A stretch of 64,000 bases of DNA from Chitinophagaceae bacterium. GTDB lineage: Bacteria; Bacteroidota; Bacteroidia; Chitinophagales; Chitinophagaceae. Positions within the stretch are counted from its first letter, which is position 1. Every line of letters begins with the position of its first letter. The stretch covers positions 1-64,000 of the forward strand of contig SCVK01000305.1 of assembly GCA_004297075.1 (NCBI GenBank), in the 5' to 3' direction. The notes beneath the pieces were generated by a model. It did not search any database and was not told where the DNA came from. It worked only from the letters and a program-made list of their open reading frames with translations. Position numbers and translations under genes: made by a program. Of this stretch, positions 29,332 to 39,017 are shown one piece after another.

Positions 29332-31068
29332 CTACCTCGCTGCCGCATAAAAACCGGCACCTACAATATAAGTGGTTCCCTTGTACTGTACTTTCCGCAC
29401 ATACGTGTGTTTCAGTGCCGGTATATTATCGCCGGGGCGGTACCAGTAAAATGACAGCCAGGTACTTCCTTTTTTCAACACTGCATCGCGCTGTTCTTTG
29501 ATGACCAGTTTACCCTTCAGATCGCGCAGGCTCAGCAGGTTCTGACCTTCCAGACCCGGTTGCGCAGCATTTACCAGCTCGGTACCTTTGGTATCCTGCA
29601 CAAACACATACACATTCATAAACACAAAGGGACCCGTTTTACTGCGTAGCTGGTTAAAAGCACCCGCTCCCTGACTGGCAACCAGGTTAGCGGCACGGTT
29701 TACCAGTTCTTCAATAAAGGTTCGGTCCATCTGCATATTATAAATACCGCAACCCAGCAGGTACTGCTCGCCCGAAGGGAAAGTGATGCGTTTAATATAG
29801 GTAGACTTCCAGATAGGAAAAATATCGCCCGGTTCCGGATAGAGATAATGGATCCAACCTTCACCCCCGGGGGTGGCCCCGGTTTCAATACACATCTGTC
29901 CAATAGGTCTACCCTGTACATCTTTTAAGCGGCTCACATCCATTCCTTCACCGGCCGGGTTGGCGGCGTGAAAGATCCTGGTGCCATCTAGTGTCCACAA
30001 AAAGAAATAAGTATCATCATGAAACCAACGCGATCCTTTTTCTCTGAATGCGGGCAGGGCTTTTTCTCCCTGCTGTTCCATGAGCTTTGCCGCATCGCGC
30101 ACCAGGGTCAGCAATTCGGCGGCACTCATTTTGGGGGTTGTTTTTGTTGCTTTGGGCGCATCGGCCAGGTAAACGCCGCAACCCACCAGCACCCATTGGT
30201 TACCCATTTTTGCTTTGCTTACATAAGTCGCTTTTTCTGTTGAGATGCTCTCTCCGGGTTTGGGCCACAGATAGTTTACCCAACCGGAACCACTGCTTTT
30301 CAGTTTAGCCAGCATTTCTCTTACCAGGTATTTTCCTTCCGTGTCTTTCAGGTCAAGCAGGTTTCGGCCCTCCAGATTGGGAAAAGCAGGATTTACCAGT
30401 TCTACCCCGTTGGTATCGGTTACAAAAATGTAAGCGTCTTTCATCATATACGGACCGGCAGGATCGTGAAACAACGCAAAAGCCTCTTTCCCCTTTTTCT
30501 CAATATCGGCCACTGCATCGTTCACTGCATCTACCACAAATTCGCGTTCCATGCGGTCGTTGTACATGCCACTGGCCACAATATATTCTTTGCCGGAACC
30601 GGTACTGATCCGCATGGCATAGGTACTCTTCCAGCGGGGAAGCGGCGAACCCGGAACCGGCCACTGGTAATGATACCAGCCGGCATGCTGGTGCTTGTGG
30701 TTATAGGTTACCGCCAGCAGTCCACGGATAATAGGCTTGTTGTTAATGTCTTTCAGATCCAGCGTATTATTTCCTTCCAGTGCCCGATCGGGGTGTACGA
30801 GCATATTGCCCCGGGTATCCAGCACAAAAACATAAGACTCGCCCCTTCTCCATTCACTGCCTTCTGTTCTGAAGTCTTTAAATGCCGCTTCGCCCCTGGC
30901 GAGGAGATGGGCTGCTGCATTTTTAACCAGACTCACTAACTGCCGAGTCGTATCATATTGATAATAACCGGTAGCTGCCTTGCTGCTGGTTTGCTGCGCA
31001 GAAGTTTGTGCCTTACCGGACATGGAAAAAGAAAGCACTGTCAGCATCAGCAGGATACATTTTTTCAT
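29332..31068 (-). CDS. Secreted protein with four tandem Cache-like domains
   Basis: Signal peptide 'MKKCILLMLTVLSFSMSGKAQ'; four units each ending near 'YIVASGMY/WVLVGCGVY/YLLGCGIY/YIVGAGFY'. Confidence 0.85.
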   Translation of the reverse strand: MKKCILLMLTVLSFSMSGKAQTSAQQTSSKAATGYYQYDTTRQLVSLVKNAAAHLLARGEAAFKDFRTEGSEWRRGESYVFVLDTRGNMLVHPDRALEGNNTLDLKDINNKPIIRGLLAVTYNHKHQHAGWYHYQWPVPGSPLPRWKSTYAMRISTGSGKEYIVASGMYNDRMEREFVVDAVNDAVADIEKKGKEAFALFHDPAGPYMMKDAYIFVTDTNGVELVNPAFPNLEGRNLLDLKDTEGKYLVREMLAKLKSSGSGWVNYLWPKPGESISTEKATYVSKAKMGNQWVLVGCGVYLADAPKATKTTPKMSAAELLTLVRDAAKLMEQQGEKALPAFREKGSRWFHDDTYFFLWTLDGTRIFHAANPAGEGMDVSRLKDVQGRPIGQMCIETGATPGGEGWIHYLYPEPGDIFPIWKSTYIKRITFPSGEQYLLGCGIYNMQMDRTFIEELVNRAANLVASQGAGAFNQLRSKTGPFVFMNVYVFVQDTKGTELVNAAQPGLEGQNLLSLRDLKGKLVIKEQRDAVLKKGSTWLSFYWYRPGDNIPALKHTYVRKVQYKGTTYIVGAGFYAAAR

Positions 31069-31492
31069 AACCCTGATTTTAGTATGCTTTGCAGAAGATT
31101 GGCGAACAGATAACCCATGCTGCCTCTTACAACCTAAGCAACCATGAAAAATAAATATGATTGTAGTGCAGAAAATTAACCCACGACAAAGAATTGTTGA
31201 GAGTGCCGGTTGGGTAGTTGTAGTAGTACCTGCTATAAAGTTACTCACTAATCGGCAGGATTTAGTAGAAAATATTGCTACCTAAAAGGCCGGGAATTTG
31301 TAGGGAGAGGCCTGTTGTTATACAATTGGTTATTAGCCTGTTCTGGATTTATCGTCGCCATAGTGGCCGGAAATGGGAACAGAAGAACAAGGAACAGACA
31401 AATGAAAAACCCGGAACACAGAACGCTAAACCGCAAGTTCCGGGTTGTAACCTCAACAATTCCATCCCATATTTGTAATACAATTATCTGTC

Positions 31493-31741
31493 TTGCAAAA
31501 AAACGATCAATTGGACGACGCTACCATCCGAAGCCTGATCAGGCAAAAAAAGATTCATCTCGGCGGTAACAGCAAATTGCGGATTTATGGTATTTTATCT
31601 TGCAGGTCGGGCAAAAAGATGAAACGGGAAAACCGGGTTTTCTTTGCATCGGAAGAAGATGCCATCGCAAACGGCTACCGGCCCTGCGCACATTGTATGA
31701 GGGCCGCTTATCAAAATTGGAAAAATGAATCTGTTCAGTAA
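31493..31741 (+). CDS. Stand-alone Ada metal-binding-like domain protein
   Basis: 82 aa; 'GNSKLRIYGILSCRSGKKMKRENRVFFASEEDAIANGYRPCAHC'. Confidence 0.8.
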   Translation: MQKNDQLDDATIRSLIRQKKIHLGGNSKLRIYGILSCRSGKKMKRENRVFFASEEDAIANGYRPCAHCMRAAYQNWKNESVQ

Positions 31742-32324
31742 CGAAAACACCAATCTCTTACCCAAAGACGGCACCGTACATTATTACGGCAAACTGCTGA
31801 ACCGCAGCACAGCCGATCAGTACCTGCAGGTATTGCTGAACAATATTGAATGGAAGAATGATGAAGCCATCCTCTTCGGCAAACGTATCATCACCAAACG
31901 CAAAGTGGCCTGGTATGGCGACCGCGCTTTTGAATACAGGTACTCCAACAATACCAAAAAAGCCCTGCCCTGGACGCCGGAACTGCTGCAGCTGAAACAA
32001 CTGGTGGAAGAAAAAACCGGCGAAACCTTTAATTCCTGCCTGCTCAACCTCTACCATACCGGCGAGGAAGGCATGGCCTGGCATAGCGATGGTGAAAAGG
32101 ACCTGAAAAAAGATGGCGCCATTGGCTCTTTAAGTTTTGGTGCAGAGCGTAAGTTTGCGTTTAAACACAAGACCAGTGGCGAAACCGTATCGCTGGTACT
32201 GGAGCACGGCAGTTTACTCGTAATGAAAGATACCACCCAAACCTACTGGCTGCACCGCTTACCACCCACCAAACAAACCCGCCGGCCCCGGGTAAATCTT
32301 ACATTCAGGACCATTACAGGGTAA
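31725..32324 (+). CDS. alkB: 2OG-Fe(II) dioxygenase, AlkB-type DNA repair
   Basis: 'NSCLLNLYHTGEEGMAWHSDGEKDL', 'SLSFGAERKFAFKHK', 'RPRVNLTFRTI'. Confidence 0.93.
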   Translation: MNLFSNENTNLLPKDGTVHYYGKLLNRSTADQYLQVLLNNIEWKNDEAILFGKRIITKRKVAWYGDRAFEYRYSNNTKKALPWTPELLQLKQLVEEKTGETFNSCLLNLYHTGEEGMAWHSDGEKDLKKDGAIGSLSFGAERKFAFKHKTSGETVSLVLEHGSLLVMKDTTQTYWLHRLPPTKQTRRPRVNLTFRTITG

Positions 32325-32417
32325 GTGAGGGGATGAACAGGGTTTGCACGGGTTGATGGGAGAATGGGTTATGAGCCCTCACAAAAAACCTTATCTTACT
32401 ATACCAAATCCCTTACC

Positions 32418-34550
32418 ATGCTTAAGAAAATATTACCCTTGCTTACGGGTGTGCTCTTTTTTTCCTGCAAAAACGATTCTACCGATTTTAAAATGATTGA
32501 AGTGAAATATCCGGCAACCAAAAAAGACAGTACTGTTAAAGACGATTATTTCGGAACCATCGTAGCCGACCCCTATCGCTGGCTCGAGAATGATACCAGT
32601 GCAGAAACCGCCGCCTGGGTAGCTGCAGAGAACGAAGTAACCCAGGGTTACCTGAAACAGATCCCCTTCCGCGAAGCCATTGGCAAACGGTATGAACACC
32701 TGTTTAATTATGAAAAATTTTCCGCCCCCACCCGGGAAGGAAAATATAATTACTATTCTAAAAATTCCGGCCTGCAGAATCAGTATGTATTATACCGTGA
32801 GCCTGTGGATGGTGGCGCTGCAGAACTGTTTCTGGATCCCAACAGCTTTTCAAAAGATGGTACCACATCGCTGTCCAATATCAGTTTTTCAAAAGACGGA
32901 TCCATGGCAGCTTATAATATTTCGGAAGGGGGCAGCGACTGGCAGAAGATCATTGTAATGGACGCCATCAACAAAAAACAGGTGGGCGATACCATGCAGG
33001 ATATCAAATTCAGCGGCGCTACCTGGAAAGGCAATGAAGGATTTTTTTACAGCACGTACGAACGACCCAAAGAAGGTAGTTTTCTGGCGGGTAAAACAGA
33101 CAATCACCAACTCTATTTTCACAAAGTTGGCACCGCACAAAATACGGATAAGCTGATCTATGCAGGTAAAAACGAATCTATCCGGTATATCGGTGCAACG
33201 GTTAGCGAGAACCAGAAATGGCTCTTTATCTATGCTGCCAATTCTACCTATGGCAATAGTCTATTGGTAATGGATCTTACCCAACCATCGGCACCTGTAA
33301 AAACACTGGTGGCCGACAGGAACAACCAGCACACCGTAGTAGATGTGGATGATCGTTATTTTTATATTCAGACAGACAGAAATGCACCAACCGGAAAATT
33401 AATGCTGGCACCCATCGCCACACCCGAAGAAAGCAACTGGAAAACACTGATAGAAGCCAAACCGGAAGTGTTGAGCGCATCTGCCGCAGGCGGATCCCTT
33501 TTTTGTTCTTACCTGAAAGATGCCGTTAGCAAAGTGTATCAATACGACAGAACCGGAAAACAGATCCGCGAAATCACACTACCGGGCCTGGGCAGCGCCA
33601 GTGGTTTTTCCGGAAAACAGGATGATACAGAATTGTTTTATGGCTATACCAGTTATACCACGCCTTACTCTATTTATAAAATGAATATCGCCACTGGTAA
33701 AACCAGCCTGTACAAACAGCCCAAACTTGATTTTAATCTGGATGAATATGAATCCAAACAGGTATTTTATCCTTCTAAAGACGGCACAAAAATTCCGATG
33801 ATCATTACCTACAAAAAAGGAATGGAGCTGAACGGAAAGAACCCCTGTCTGATGTATGCCTATGGTGGATTCAGTGTAAGTGTGACGCCCTTCTTCAGCA
33901 CATCGAATATGATTTTGCTGGAAAATGGTGGTGTATTTGCGGTACCCAATCTGCGCGGCGGCGGCGAATATGGTGAAGTCTGGCACGAACAGGGCATCAA
34001 AACAAAAAAGCAAAATGTGTTTGATGATTTTATCGCTGCAGCAAAATACCTCACAGATAATAAATACACATCCAGAGAAAAACTGGCCATTGAAGGGGGT
34101 AGTAACGGTGGACTGCTGATTGGTGCCTGTATTACCCAGCAACCAGACATGTGTAAAGTAGCGTTTCCGGCAGTGGGTGTGATGGATATGTTGCGTTATC
34201 ACCGCTTTACCGCAGGTGCGGGCTGGGCCTATGATTATGGTACATCGGCAGATAGTAAAGAAATGTTCAACTACCTGTACGGTTATTCGCCGGTGCACAA
34301 TGTAAAACCCGCTGCCTATCCTGCCACGCTCATTACTACCGCCGATCATGACGACCGCGTGGTACCGGCCCACTCATTCAAGTTTGCCGCCCATATGCAG
34401 GAAAACCAAACAGGCAGCAATCCGGTATTGATCAGAATAGAAACCAAAGCGGGCCACGGTGCGGGTAAAAGTACCCAACAGATCATTGCCGAAACAACGG
34501 ATAAATGGAGTTTCATGTTTTATAATATGCAGGTCCAGCCAAAATATTGA
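32418..34550 (+). CDS. Prolyl oligopeptidase family serine peptidase
   Basis: Lipobox 'LFFSCKN'; 'IEGGSNGGLLIGACITQQPDMCKVAFPAVGVMDMLRYHRFTAGAGWAYDYG'. Confidence 0.96.
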   Translation: MLKKILPLLTGVLFFSCKNDSTDFKMIEVKYPATKKDSTVKDDYFGTIVADPYRWLENDTSAETAAWVAAENEVTQGYLKQIPFREAIGKRYEHLFNYEKFSAPTREGKYNYYSKNSGLQNQYVLYREPVDGGAAELFLDPNSFSKDGTTSLSNISFSKDGSMAAYNISEGGSDWQKIIVMDAINKKQVGDTMQDIKFSGATWKGNEGFFYSTYERPKEGSFLAGKTDNHQLYFHKVGTAQNTDKLIYAGKNESIRYIGATVSENQKWLFIYAANSTYGNSLLVMDLTQPSAPVKTLVADRNNQHTVVDVDDRYFYIQTDRNAPTGKLMLAPIATPEESNWKTLIEAKPEVLSASAAGGSLFCSYLKDAVSKVYQYDRTGKQIREITLPGLGSASGFSGKQDDTELFYGYTSYTTPYSIYKMNIATGKTSLYKQPKLDFNLDEYESKQVFYPSKDGTKIPMIITYKKGMELNGKNPCLMYAYGGFSVSVTPFFSTSNMILLENGGVFAVPNLRGGGEYGEVWHEQGIKTKKQNVFDDFIAAAKYLTDNKYTSREKLAIEGGSNGGLLIGACITQQPDMCKVAFPAVGVMDMLRYHRFTAGAGWAYDYGTSADSKEMFNYLYGYSPVHNVKPAAYPATLITTADHDDRVVPAHSFKFAAHMQENQTGSNPVLIRIETKAGHGAGKSTQQIIAETTDKWSFMFYNMQVQPKY

Positions 34551-34614
34551 TACGCAGCAAACCTATAAAACGATGAAACGGCATAGTCTCTCACTCACTC
34601 CTTACATTCAACGC

Positions 34615-35082
34615 ATGAAAAAAACAATCGCCTGTATTTTGCTGATCAGTGTTGTAAGCTCCTGCACCAGCAAAACAGAAAAACAAAGCGGTCCCGAACC
34701 CCTTCCCATCATCGGAACCTGGCAATTGCTCAGTGGTACACTGATCGAAAAAGGAGATACGGTGGTAACGGATTATACAAAGGGCCGTTCCTTTATCAAG
34801 ATCATTAACGCCACCCATTTTTCATTTACCCAACATGATCTGAACAAAGGGCAGGGCAGCGACGCGTCTTTTTCTGCAGGCGCCGGAACCTATACCCTTA
34901 AGGATAGCACTTATACCGAACACCTCACTTACTGCAGCGATCGCGCCTGGGAGGGTCATGATTTCAGCTTTACCCTCACCCTGCAGAGCGATACCCTTAC
35001 CCAACGCGGCGTAGAAATAGTAGAAGCCACCGGCGTTAACCGCTTGAACATAGAAAAATATGTGCGGGTGAAAAATCAATAA
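34615..35082 (+). CDS. Lipoprotein of unknown function
   Basis: 'MKKTIACILLISVVSSCTSK' lipobox; 'PIIGTWQLLSGTLIEKGDTV'. Confidence 0.7.
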   Translation: MKKTIACILLISVVSSCTSKTEKQSGPEPLPIIGTWQLLSGTLIEKGDTVVTDYTKGRSFIKIINATHFSFTQHDLNKGQGSDASFSAGAGTYTLKDSTYTEHLTYCSDRAWEGHDFSFTLTLQSDTLTQRGVEIVEATGVNRLNIEKYVRVKNQ

Positions 35083-35083
35083 C

Positions 35084-36364
35084 TCAGACAAACTGAAAAT
35101 ATAACAAACCAACCGCCGCTGCGGTCATCACTACCAGCGTAATGACACCGAGTACATTGGAGAGTCTGGAATTGGTATGCTCGCCCATAATGCTTTTGTT
35201 ATTGGCAATATGCAGGATGATCGCGATCAGCACCGGCGCGGTTAATCCATATAAGATAGCCGTATAGATCAGCGCCTGGATCGGCGTAATACCCACAAAA
35301 TTCAGCGAGAGCCCTACCAGCAGTGAAACAACGATGGATATATAAAAGCCTTTTGCCTGCGGAAATTTTTTATCTAATCCCGCTTTCCAGCCAAAGGTTT
35401 CTGCCAGCATATACGATTGCGCACCGGCCAGCACCGGTATGGCGAGAAAGCCCGTACCAATTACGCCGATCGTAAAAATGAGGTAAGTGAGTTTACCAGC
35501 TAATGGTTCCAATGCTTTGGCGGCCTGGTCTACCGTATCTATCTGGCGGATCCCCGCTTTGTATAACACGGCACCAGCCGTAAGAATGATAAAGAACATA
35601 ACAAGGTTAGAGAGCGCCATGCCCAGGTTCACATCCAGCTTCATGTTATCGAGGATCTGTTTGTCAACCACCACTTTTTTTCTTTTGTGCGCAATATCTT
35701 CTGCTTCCATGGTGGCCTGCCAGAAAAACAAATAAGGCGAAATAGTGGTGCCCAATATACCCACCAGTATGGCGAGAAAAGCTTTGTTGAACTGGATCTG
35801 CGGAATGAATGCACCCTTCAACACTTCGCTCCAATCCTGTTCAACCATAAAGGGTACCAGTATATATAACAACAACGAAAGACATAGCCATTTGAGAATA
35901 GCGGCCAGTTTGCGGTAAGAGAACTGGATGATCACGAACATCAGTATAGCTGTAACCGACACACAATACACGGTTTCCGGAATACCGGGATACAGCATAT
36001 GCGCCACTGCCCCCATGCTCTGTATATCGGAGCCGATATTTAAGGTGATGGCAGGAAAACCAAAAAGCAGCATCAGGTACAATACCGGTTTGGGGTAATG
36101 ATTTTTCAGCGTTACCGTTAAACCCTTCGAGGTTACCAGCCCGATCCTCGCACACATGGCCTGTATGGCCGCCATCATGGGAAAAGTGAACAAGGCCGTC
36201 CACAAAGTAGCATACCCGAACTGTGCCCCCGCCTGCGAATAAGTGGCAATACCGGAAGGATCATCATCACTGGCGCCCGTTACCAGTCCCGGACCCAGCG
36301 AGCGCAGGATCTTTTTCCAGTTGGTTTTGGTTTGTCGTTTCCTTTCTGTTGGTGATAATGGCAT
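35084..36364 (-). CDS. Nramp-family divalent metal transporter
   Basis: 'GPGLVTGASDDDPSGIATYSQAGAQFGY' (DPS.G motif) and multiple TMs. Confidence 0.95.
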   Translation of the reverse strand: MPLSPTERKRQTKTNWKKILRSLGPGLVTGASDDDPSGIATYSQAGAQFGYATLWTALFTFPMMAAIQAMCARIGLVTSKGLTVTLKNHYPKPVLYLMLLFGFPAITLNIGSDIQSMGAVAHMLYPGIPETVYCVSVTAILMFVIIQFSYRKLAAILKWLCLSLLLYILVPFMVEQDWSEVLKGAFIPQIQFNKAFLAILVGILGTTISPYLFFWQATMEAEDIAHKRKKVVVDKQILDNMKLDVNLGMALSNLVMFFIILTAGAVLYKAGIRQIDTVDQAAKALEPLAGKLTYLIFTIGVIGTGFLAIPVLAGAQSYMLAETFGWKAGLDKKFPQAKGFYISIVVSLLVGLSLNFVGITPIQALIYTAILYGLTAPVLIAIILHIANNKSIMGEHTNSRLSNVLGVITLVVMTAAAVGLLYFQFV

Positions 36365-36479
36365 ATTTCCTTTTCTGAAGATCCTGGCAACGGTTATGAG
36401 GATACTCTTTTCTTTACAAACGTTATCTGCTACTAAAATTACGCATTCTTTAGGTTACGCTTACCGCTATCTAATAGAC

Positions 36480-36507
36480 GAAGGCCATACGCTATTGTAT
36501 GGCCTTC
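36480..36507 (-). terminator. Hairpin downstream of the DUF4136 gene
   Basis: GAAGGCCATAC-gctatt-GTATGGCCTTC; weak T-tract. Confidence 0.55.
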
Positions 36508-36536
36508 CGGATAATGGTAATAAAACGGGCTTGCGG

Positions 36537-37109
36537 TTACAACTTCTTTATAATGGCTTTTACATTGTCTTCAATGTCTTTATCGGTCATGCGTTTTCCG
36601 TTGATTACAGAACTGGTCCAGCCCTGCCAGATGGTTTTTTCGGTATGTGCATCCATCATAGTAAGGGTCAGTGTTCCTTCCTTGATGGTTTCTTTCCGGT
36701 TATCATATCCTAAAAACTGCGAAGGATAATAGACGGGCACATACCGCCTGCTATACGGGTTAAAAAACCAGCGGGTTGTGGGCATAGAATACACAGGATC
36801 GCTCACCGTACGGTTTTCTCTTTGAATGTCTACGTCATATACCAGCAATACATCCGGATCGGTTACCGCCAAACGCCAGCCCTTCTGCTGCAGGTTACGG
36901 TCTATGCTCTCACGGATCTTCCGGTCTACCAGGTCGTTGGTTTTAGGTTTCTGTGTAATACTGTCTTTTTGTGTACCCAGCACCCAGGCATAGGTATTGA
37001 TCCTCGTGAAATCGATGGTATTGTCTTTTTGTACATAGGCCGCTCTACTACATGCTGCCAGCACCAAAACTGCCAGCATGGCGCCCATGAACCAGGGTAT
37101 CTTTTTCAT
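36537..37109 (-). CDS. DUF4136-like lipoprotein
   Basis: Lipobox 'LVLAACSR'; 'NTYAWVLGTQ', 'DRKIRESIDRNLQQKGWRL'. Confidence 0.8.
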   Translation of the reverse strand: MKKIPWFMGAMLAVLVLAACSRAAYVQKDNTIDFTRINTYAWVLGTQKDSITQKPKTNDLVDRKIRESIDRNLQQKGWRLAVTDPDVLLVYDVDIQRENRTVSDPVYSMPTTRWFFNPYSRRYVPVYYPSQFLGYDNRKETIKEGTLTLTMMDAHTEKTIWQGWTSSVINGKRMTDKDIEDNVKAIIKKL

Positions 37110-37206
37110 AACGTGCCGATTGGGGGTTATCCAATACAACTATACCTGTTCAATCCACGTGCCGGGTGTAATAAAGGCAGTATAAAGATTTGTGAAAGCG
37201 CTGACG

Positions 37207-37812
37207 TTATTTACGCACAATATTGTAGATGGCCACGGGCGGAGAAAAATACTGGTCGCTCTCGTTCTGCCGCGAGATCTTTCGCACCACACCCATCCCT
37301 TTTACCACTTTACCAAAAGTGGCATAGCCCTGCTTGTCGGGTACATTCTCTCCGCCCAGGTCCAGTCCGGGTTGTTTGCTTAAGCAGATAAAAAATTCTG
37401 TACCGGCCGTTCCGGGTTCGGCGCGGGCCAGGGAAATCACACCTTCATCATGAAGAATGTTGGTTTGCGCCGTGTTTTCATGCGGAATACCTGGTATGCG
37501 CACGGCCAGTTTGTTATTGGTTTTCCAGATGCCGCCCTGTATCAGTTCTGTTTTGGGTGCATTAGAGGGCTGGTTATCCATGGTAAGGGCCCGGTAAAAA
37601 TTACTGTTGTAATAGTATCCCGAATCTATGTAGGATAAAAAAGCTGCCACGGTTTGCGGGGCCTGTTGCGGGTAGAGTTCTATTTCAATATCTCCTTTCG
37701 ATGTCTGTATCTGTATTCGGGGTTTGTTGGGGTCCTGGTTTTGCTGACAGGCAGATAGCGAGAGAAACAGTAGGAGAAATACAACCACTCTGCGGGATGA
37801 CGTTTTTTTCAC
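37207..37812 (-). CDS. Peptidylprolyl isomerase (cyclophilin type) lipoprotein
   Basis: 'IQTSKGDIEIELYPQQAPQTVAAF', 'FFICLSKQPGLD'; GTG start at 37812 gives 'VKKTSSRRVVVFLLLFLSLSAC'. Confidence 0.85.
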   Translation of the reverse strand: MKKTSSRRVVVFLLLFLSLSACQQNQDPNKPRIQIQTSKGDIEIELYPQQAPQTVAAFLSYIDSGYYYNSNFYRALTMDNQPSNAPKTELIQGGIWKTNNKLAVRIPGIPHENTAQTNILHDEGVISLARAEPGTAGTEFFICLSKQPGLDLGGENVPDKQGYATFGKVVKGMGVVRKISRQNESDQYFSPPVAIYNIVRK

Positions 37813-37850
37813 CGCGGAGCCGCGGAGGGCGGGGAGGGTTCGCGGAGGGG
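37810..37850. repeat. Degenerate CGCGGAG-type iterated repeat
   Basis: caccgcggagccgcggagggcggggagggttcgcggagggg. Confidence 0.6.
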
Positions 37851-37862
37851 TGTGATGATTTC

Positions 37863-39002
37863 TCATGGAATGATTTCAAACACAAAAATCTGCGTTTTCT
37901 CAAAAGCATTAAAATTATTATCCGCCACCAGTACCAGGGTTTGGTGTCCGTTGGGTAAACGGGGGCCCAGTGTCATGCCCTCCAGATTATCCACATACAC
38001 ACCCAGCGAATCCAGGTTCAGCAATAGTTTTTTGGTTAGCGGTTTGGTGGGTGCTGTTTGCCGTAAGGAAGAGTTGTTGCGGATATCGCCTGCTCTGCCC
38101 AAATCGGTCAGGTATAGTTTGATGGTGCAGGGCAGCCTTCCGGTAGAAAAAGATCGCTCCATCACGATCATTTTGTTGCCACCAAGGGCCAGTATATCCG
38201 GCACCCCATTTACCATAAATGCATTGGCCGGTGTAGCAGGATAAGCAACAGGGTCTAGCTGGTAAGCATACTGTGCCGTGTTCCTCCGGGTCCTAACATC
38301 AAAGCGGTAGATCCTGATCCAGGGGTGGTTATCGGTAAGTCCCGCCCTTGGACCATCTTCATACAAAGGCTCTTCCGCGTTTACATACAGTATTTGATAG
38401 TTGCGATCAAAACTCATTCCTTCCAGCACCCCGTTTTGCCGCGGGCCTTTTTCAGTTGCCTGCATACGCAGGTTGGCGGGCAACCGAAAACTATCGCGAT
38501 AGCGGCCCTGCAAAGAAATGATGTTGATAGAGGGATTCTGCAATACCGTATCTGTTCCCCGCAGAATCCTTTCTCCTTCACTGCTCCAGATCAACCGGTT
38601 TCGCAAAGGGTCGTAGCGCATAGCTTCGGGATCGGGCGTATGTGCGGGGTTTTGTTTGGCATTGGGATAAACAGTACCATCGGGCTGCAGTAAGCTATCC
38701 ACTTTCACCATCACCACACTATCGACTCCCTTCGCTGTAAAAAAAATTTTAGCGGTATAAAACCTGGCCGGGTTAATGGCCGAGCGGTCATCGCAGATCA
38801 GGTAATACACCCCGCGACGCCTGTCGTAATCAATCGAGGATAACCCACCCACCGTGGTTCCCTTAAAAGAAAAACCATTGGCTATTTCTTTTTCACCTAT
38901 CAGCCGCAGGCTGCTGATGGTAACGGGTCTCTGTGCCATCGAACCCGTTACCAACAACAAAGCCAGTAAACCCATGATCGTTCTGTATTGTATGTTGTTC
39001 AT
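37863..39002 (-). CDS. Esterase-like activity of phytase family protein
   Basis: 'GGLSSIDYDRRRGVYYLICDDRS', 'VLEGMSFDRNYQILYVNAEEPLYEDG'. Confidence 0.85.
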   Translation of the reverse strand: MNNIQYRTIMGLLALLLVTGSMAQRPVTISSLRLIGEKEIANGFSFKGTTVGGLSSIDYDRRRGVYYLICDDRSAINPARFYTAKIFFTAKGVDSVVMVKVDSLLQPDGTVYPNAKQNPAHTPDPEAMRYDPLRNRLIWSSEGERILRGTDTVLQNPSINIISLQGRYRDSFRLPANLRMQATEKGPRQNGVLEGMSFDRNYQILYVNAEEPLYEDGPRAGLTDNHPWIRIYRFDVRTRRNTAQYAYQLDPVAYPATPANAFMVNGVPDILALGGNKMIVMERSFSTGRLPCTIKLYLTDLGRAGDIRNNSSLRQTAPTKPLTKKLLLNLDSLGVYVDNLEGMTLGPRLPNGHQTLVLVADNNFNAFEKTQIFVFEIIP

Positions 39003-39017
39003 CTTCTGCTTACAAAT

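Noticed and set aside
33579-34373. 264 aa minus-strand ORF
   Set aside because: Entirely antisense to the well-supported prolyl oligopeptidase gene; composition looks like a shadow frame (Cys/His/Ile-rich, no motif)
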